From contig JAWUZG010000051.1 of the NCBI GenBank assembly GCA_036785705.1, positions 15,652,501-15,716,500 on the forward strand: a stretch of 64,000 nucleotides of DNA, in the 5' to 3' direction. The notes beneath the pieces were generated by a model, which saw only the letters and a list, made by a program, of their open reading frames with translations, was not told the DNA's origin and made no database searches. Every line of letters starts with the position of its first letter. Within the stretch, counting starts at the first letter, position 1. This DNA comes from Acanthornis magna (taxonomy: Eukaryota; Chordata; Aves; Passeriformes; Acanthizidae). The position numbers and the translations under genes are program-made. Shown in pieces: positions 60,301 through 64,000 of this stretch.

Positions 60301-61913
60301 ACCAGGGAGTTAATGCAGAGCATCAGGCACTCTGGAGCAAACACAAGTGGAATATGACAGCACTGTGCCACCTCTTTGCTTAGTTTTGCCACAAGATTAG
60401 TTAGATAAGTACCTCAGTGTCATGATGTGCCCATTAGCACAAAAGCACGCCAGACAGACGCTGTTACAGAGGGTGACCACATCTGCTCGCAATAAAAAGG
60501 ACGTTTCGGTGATGTTGTGGACATAAAGACATGTTTGGGAAGGCAATGAGAAGACTTTGGCTTGTTTTTCTGAACAAATGACTGCAAATTGATGATCACC
60601 CATATCCTGGGAGGAGGAAGGGGAATGCATGACAAGTTTCCTTTTCCTTGTTTTGTCACCGTCATCAGCACTGTGTGGATCCCTCCATACTTCATAGGGC
60701 CGATGTGTCAATGTCCCCATGCAGTCCAAGCACGCGAAGGTCAGCACAGCTCCCTTCAGTGTCAGGACGGTGCCTGCAGAACAGAATTTCCTCTCATTGG
60801 CATTGGCACCATAACCAGACTGATTGTCAGCACAGCGCAGCTGACACTCAGCTTTTGTACACAAAGCACACACATTAATTCAGCTAAGGTGACAAGGCTT
60901 GACTGCTCTGACCACATGAGAAGGCAAACAGTCTGCCAGTAGTGGAAAAGTCTCAGGCAGCTGATATCTACAATAATGGATATAATACATGCTGTTGAAG
61001 ACCATTAATACGGCTTGTTGCTTATCTCTATATTATACTAGTAGAATGTTTATTTCCGAGCAGTAAAATTGCTCCAAGTCTGGTGACCTTCCAGCACTGT
61101 TTTTCTAAACAAACTGGGGGTGGGAAACCTCTGTTGCAGTGCATTCTCCATTTTTTCCCCATTTTTTAAGCACATACTGCCTCTCCTCAGACCTGACCTC
61201 TCAGCCCTCTGTTCTCTCTGCTGTACCATCTGCCACTCACTCAGCCAAGGATCTCTCCTGGTACAGCAACCTGCCAACATTTTTGTTTCCTTTCCTGAAC
61301 TCCCTTCTGCTTCTCTGCAGCTTTCTGATAGTAAGACAGCCAAACTGTTTACAGAATCCCAGACAGAATTGCAAACAGGACTGTAATTTCACGATATGAA
61401 GGAACTCTGCTAATTTCCCTGTCCTCACAAGAAACATGTAACTTTGCCCGTTACACAAGGCAATCTTTGGAACTAATACAAACAAAGTCTTTCAGTCCAT
61501 GAAGCTCCGGGCCCCCTATGGGCATCTTCACCTGTATAGCTACCTTTCAGTGAGTGACCATTGCTTGATATGTTTTTTGAGATATTTCTGCCCAAAAGGC
61601 CATACAAAATCATGCAGTTATTGCCCTGTTGTACCAAGACAGATAAAAAGCAGGAAAAGAGCTGCACTCTCACCACTTGGTGACACCACAACTGGCTCTG
61701 ACTGCCGTAAGTCGTCACTGGCAGGCAGATTAAGGGAGAGGATTATGACCATTCCGAGGCCTGTTCCAACCCAGAGACAGGAGGAGACAGCAGAGTCATT
61801 CTTTCGGGCAAAGGACTCCATGAAGTACAAAGCTGTGATTGCCTCCTTTGAGTCCCTGTCGATACTGGACACGCTGGAGCTTCGGGAACGGCTGAAGGAG
61901 TTTTCCCTATTTT
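54306..61913 (-). CDS. STXBP5L: STXBP5L (tomosyn-2), last six coding exons
   Basis: Tomosyn-2 is a cytosolic syntaxin-binding protein. Its WD40 beta-propellers are followed by a C-terminal R-SNARE that competes with VAMP for syntaxin/SNAP-25, restraining vesicle fusion in neurons and endocrine cells. Six exons on the minus strand join in frame (61913-61674, 60773-60413, 59439-59274, 57459-57348, 56980-56760, 54347-54306) and give about 379 codons, roughly the last third of a protein near 1,180 residues. STXBP5L is preferred over STXBP5 because of PYEVWRDP and LPSQTCLYVHNITETSF and because it neighbours POLQ in mammals. Upstream exons lie beyond the right edge. Confidence 0.94.
54790..55993 (+). 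repeat. LTR-like interspersed repeat (putative solo LTR) in the last STXBP5L intron
   Basis: GC-rich island in AT-rich intron. It runs from about TTTAAGAAGAAATCAAAACAG through CACCAAGGTCAGTGGAG and GGAGATGCTCCAGGCGCCGG to GTGCCTGGCATTTAGCCAGG, ending CCCACGACA. AATAAA is at 55783-55788. I recall the same order of phrases from abundant LTR-type repeats in bird genomes, probably ERVL-like. It is oriented opposite to STXBP5L. No flanking duplication is seen and the left end is uncertain. Long minus-strand frames inside it are composition artefacts. Confidence 0.6.
55342..55742 (+). repeat. Three degenerate tandem copies inside the LTR-like repeat
   Basis: Copies begin TGGACTGAC at 55342, 55496 and 55602, spaced 154 and 106 nt. 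Each holds a CCCTGCCCC-like patch, GTTGGTT, a GGAGGG-rich stretch and GAGAAACAG or GAAGAAACGG. The middle copy lacks a segment present in the others. Confidence 0.65.
55994..56759. other. STXBP5L last intron, remainder
   Basis: Plain intron between the LTR-like repeat and the SNARE exon. The left part of the same intron (54348-54789) is also featureless. Confidence 0.5.
56760..56980 (-). CDS. STXBP5L: STXBP5L exon: R-SNARE motif
   Basis: It carries GEATAGKASRSLAQHIPGSG followed by RARIALDERGQKLGELDERT and ASMMASAEAFSKHAHE, the VAMP-like coiled coil. The zero-layer arginine is in LDERGQ (codon at 56841-56843, complement). It ends at GAG before gtagga. Confidence 0.96.
57348..57459 (-). CDS. 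STXBP5L: STXBP5L exon: linker before the SNARE motif
   Basis: It encodes DMLGDLFTPVETPEAQNRGF, then LKGLFGGSGQAFDREEL. This is the tail region shared with the Lgl family that regulates SNARE access. It ends with a single T that the next exon turns into phenylalanine (F-GE). Confidence 0.95.
57460..59273. other. STXBP5L intron
   Basis: About 1.8 kb. Nothing recognised. The next introns, 59440-60412 and 60774-61673, are similarly without named elements. Confidence 0.5.
59274..59439 (-). CDS. STXBP5L: STXBP5L exon: last propeller blade
   Basis: It reads LPSLRPLLDINYLPVTDMRI, ARTFCFTNEGQALYLSSPTE and IQRLTYSQEMCDNLQ. It is almost invariant in tomosyns. The exon ends in phase 0 before gtaggg. 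Confidence 0.96.
60413..60773 (-). CDS. STXBP5L: STXBP5L exon: propeller strands
   Basis: It begins GTVLTLKGAVLTFACLDCMG. A variable charged loop (WRDPHSADDGDKTRKRK) follows, then VICSEKQAKVFSLPSQTCLY and SVCLACFCANGHIMTL. It is the largest exon of the visible set (361 nt). It ends in a split serine codon that the next exon completes. Confidence 0.95.
61674..61913 (-). CDS. STXBP5L: STXBP5L exon: end of the second propeller
   Basis: On the minus strand it opens NRENSFSRSRSSSVSSIDRD, a Ser/Arg-rich loop likely to be phosphorylated. It continues SKEAITALYFMESFARKNDS, then GTGLGMVIILSLNLPASD, which are propeller strands. It ends SPSG with one base of the glycine codon before gtgaga. Confidence 0.93.
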
Positions 61914-64000
61914 CTGCACAAATAAATACAAGCAAAGAGACATAAATAGGTGTTCCAGGTAAAGGCACAAACCTGCAGCAAATACACTCCCTGTGGAGTA
62001 CAGAAAATAAAGTTTTCTTAACCTGAGCAAACATTCTGACACTAGCATGACACCAGCCTGCTGCCAGTGTATAAATAAGAGTGGAAAATGCTGTCAGACC
62101 TCATCAGTTATATGTGCATTAGAAATAGCTGCCTATTATGGAGATTAGCATAGACTAATTAGAATTTACAACAGCCTTAGCTCAAAGGACTTGTTCTAAA
62201 TAGCACAAAATAATTTTAGACCCATATGTTACCAATGCATTTACAATTAAGCCCTGTATCTCACTGCTGCAGGACATGAAGGGAGATGCCATTACCAGCG
62301 TCAGAGCATATGTGCCCAGCTCTGCTCTTGTTGCCATCACTCGGACATTCTAGCACTGAGTTCCCAGCCACCATTTACTGTGAAGATATTAATAACTGCT
62401 CCCTGGGGAAAAGACACCCATTGCTGAAGTGAGCCCAGTATCCAAAGCACCTCAGGGTACAAATCCACTCTGGCTTCCCAGGGAGTGAAGTGAGAAACCT
62501 GCTCTGTGCCCTTGGCAACAACTGCAGAGTGAGCTGGCACTGCCTAAGCTTTAGTAGGCAGCATTGAGAGCCCAGTGGAGACAGAGCTGTGCTCTCCCCA
62601 CTGCAAGTGCACAGGTACAGAGACTCTCTCTCAGCTTTTCAGAGAGAGGTAACAATAAACAGGCGAAGGCTCTCTGCTTTGCTTTGCCTAGTGCAAGGCA
62701 GGAAGCACAAAGCTGTGTGAGGCAGCTCCTGGCATTAGCAGGAACATCAGAGGCTATAAAGCACAGTGAACTGAAAAGTTACTGAAGAGTCAGGGAGCCA
62801 GAGAGAAGATGGCAGTAGGGCTGGCTGCTAGCACAGCCTTTGCAAAACAACTTGTGCCAGTGCTGTTGTTTACCAACTTGTAGTCAAAAATGGGATCAGA
62901 TCATTGGAAACCCCACATGCTCTTTTGCAACAATAATAACTGCAGGTGGAGAAATAGTTGAAGGTACTGGATCTGAGATAAAGATCTTGCTTCTGAACCT
63001 ATCATTGTGAAGCAGATTTGTATCTGGTAGGAAATTGTCCTTTGTATAGGTCAGAAGAGAGTCATCTCTTCAGAGCCAACAGAAGTGTCTAAAAAGAGGA
63101 ATGCTTTCTGTCATGGTTGAAGAATAAATTTAGAAAATTACTTTCTCACATACTCCAGCTTAAAACTGAGCTAATCCTCACATTGTATAAATGGTTCCTG
63201 TGCTCCACCAGAGCTTTGCCAGTGAATCTCTTCCTCAGAGAACAAACTGCAGCATTGTGTTCCCCTGCCCAGTTGCCTCAGTGCAAAGCCATCCCTACAC
63301 TGCAGTTCCCTGGGGAAGACTGGAGAGCACCAGGCCAACACATTGCTGGAACCACAGCAAGTGCTCTCGCATGCGCTACTGCCTGAAGTGTGGGCACACG
63401 GGGACAGGGTGGATTATCCTGGTGCTCCTTGACACTTGGGCCACCTTCTGTACTTTGGAGGCACCTGTAACCTATCAAAGAGGAGTTTCACAGGACAGCT
63501 TTCCCTGGTACTTCAGTTCCACTCTCATGGAAGAGAAGATTATGTCTACCTGAACTTCCAAGCACTGCGCTCGCCCTGTTCCCACTTTCACATGGGCACT
63601 GAGTAGCTCTCTAGTTCTCTCAGCACTGCTCCATGTAGCTGCATAAATTGGGACTGTTGGCACATCTACAGACACAGCTGCTAATACCTTGAGAATTAGT
63701 GTCTCCCATAACCCCCAGCACTCTGTACTCCTACTGCAGGGAACTAGTTGGCCCAGCTCCTTCCTAAGCACTGACAGCTGCCACGTAAAGGAAGGAAGAC
63801 AGTAATTTCAAGGCAGAGATCATCAGGGCTCCATATATATATATTTTTTTTTCCTCCCAAAGGGTACCTAATCCTTAATAAAAATGCTATTATGTAATTA
63901 ATCTTCTCTTTAACAGGTGTATTAATATCACAGCCACAAAAAATTCAAATATGGAGGTGCTCAAGCTAAGAAAGATGTTGAAAGGACAAATGCAGTTAGT
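61914..64000. other. STXBP5L intron running off the window
   Basis: About 2.1 kb. I checked the minus strand for a further tomosyn exon and found none. A (TA)n and poly-T patch lies at about 63832-63852. Confidence 0.5.

Noticed and set aside
60589..60942. Plus-strand frame of 117 codons
   Set aside because: Antisense to the 361-nt STXBP5L exon; no independent support.
61499..61945. Plus-strand frame of 148 codons
   Set aside because: Antisense shadow of a STXBP5L exon whose conserved protein reads on the other strand.

Overview
The window is bird nuclear DNA. The evidence is short, well-formed exons with GT/AG introns, a degenerate CR1 LINE 3' end (about 25425-25640), and an interspersed LTR-like repeat of a kind I associate with bird genomes (about 54790-55993). 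The exact species cannot be read from the sequence.

Two cellular genes lie tail to tail. Positions 132-45883 (+) hold the last 25 coding exons of POLQ, DNA polymerase theta, the enzyme of theta-mediated (microhomology) end joining. They begin inside the helicase core (motif III) and run to the stop codon; the promoter and roughly the first 270 residues lie upstream. All 25 exon junctions keep reading frame and give about 2,323 codons. The exons encode the rest of the superfamily 2 helicase, its C-terminal helicase subdomains, a long disordered centre in one 3,044-nt exon, a degenerate exonuclease-like domain, and an A-family polymerase with both metal-binding aspartates. Positions 54306-61913 (-) hold the last six coding exons of STXBP5L (tomosyn-2), ending in an R-SNARE motif. 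The POLQ-STXBP5L neighbourhood matches mammalian synteny. About 8.4 kb separates the two stop codons and shows no further gene; part of it is probably STXBP5L 3' UTR.

The main accessory element is an endogenous retrovirus at 6444 to about 13820-13830, in sense orientation in the POLQ intron just after the exon carrying helicase motif VI. It has two LTRs, a primer-binding site resembling the complement of elongator tRNA-Met, a polypurine tract, and remnants of gag (two CCHC knuckles), dUTPase, protease, RT, RNase H, integrase and env. The order and dUTPase point to a betaretrovirus-like (class II) gag-pol. The env transmembrane remnant looks more like alpharetrovirus/gamma-type Env. Every canonical gene is broken by stops, frameshifts or lost active-site residues. 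One small cysteine-rich frame between pol and env (12022-12295) is still open, and its stop overlaps the env start codon as ATGA. It is the best candidate here for something undescribed.

Other non-coding items are a three-fold degenerate internal repeat inside the LTR-like element in the last STXBP5L intron, a CR1 remnant just downstream of the giant POLQ exon, and a 13-bp direct repeat flanking a poly-T tract. Remaining introns and intergenic DNA show nothing I can name.
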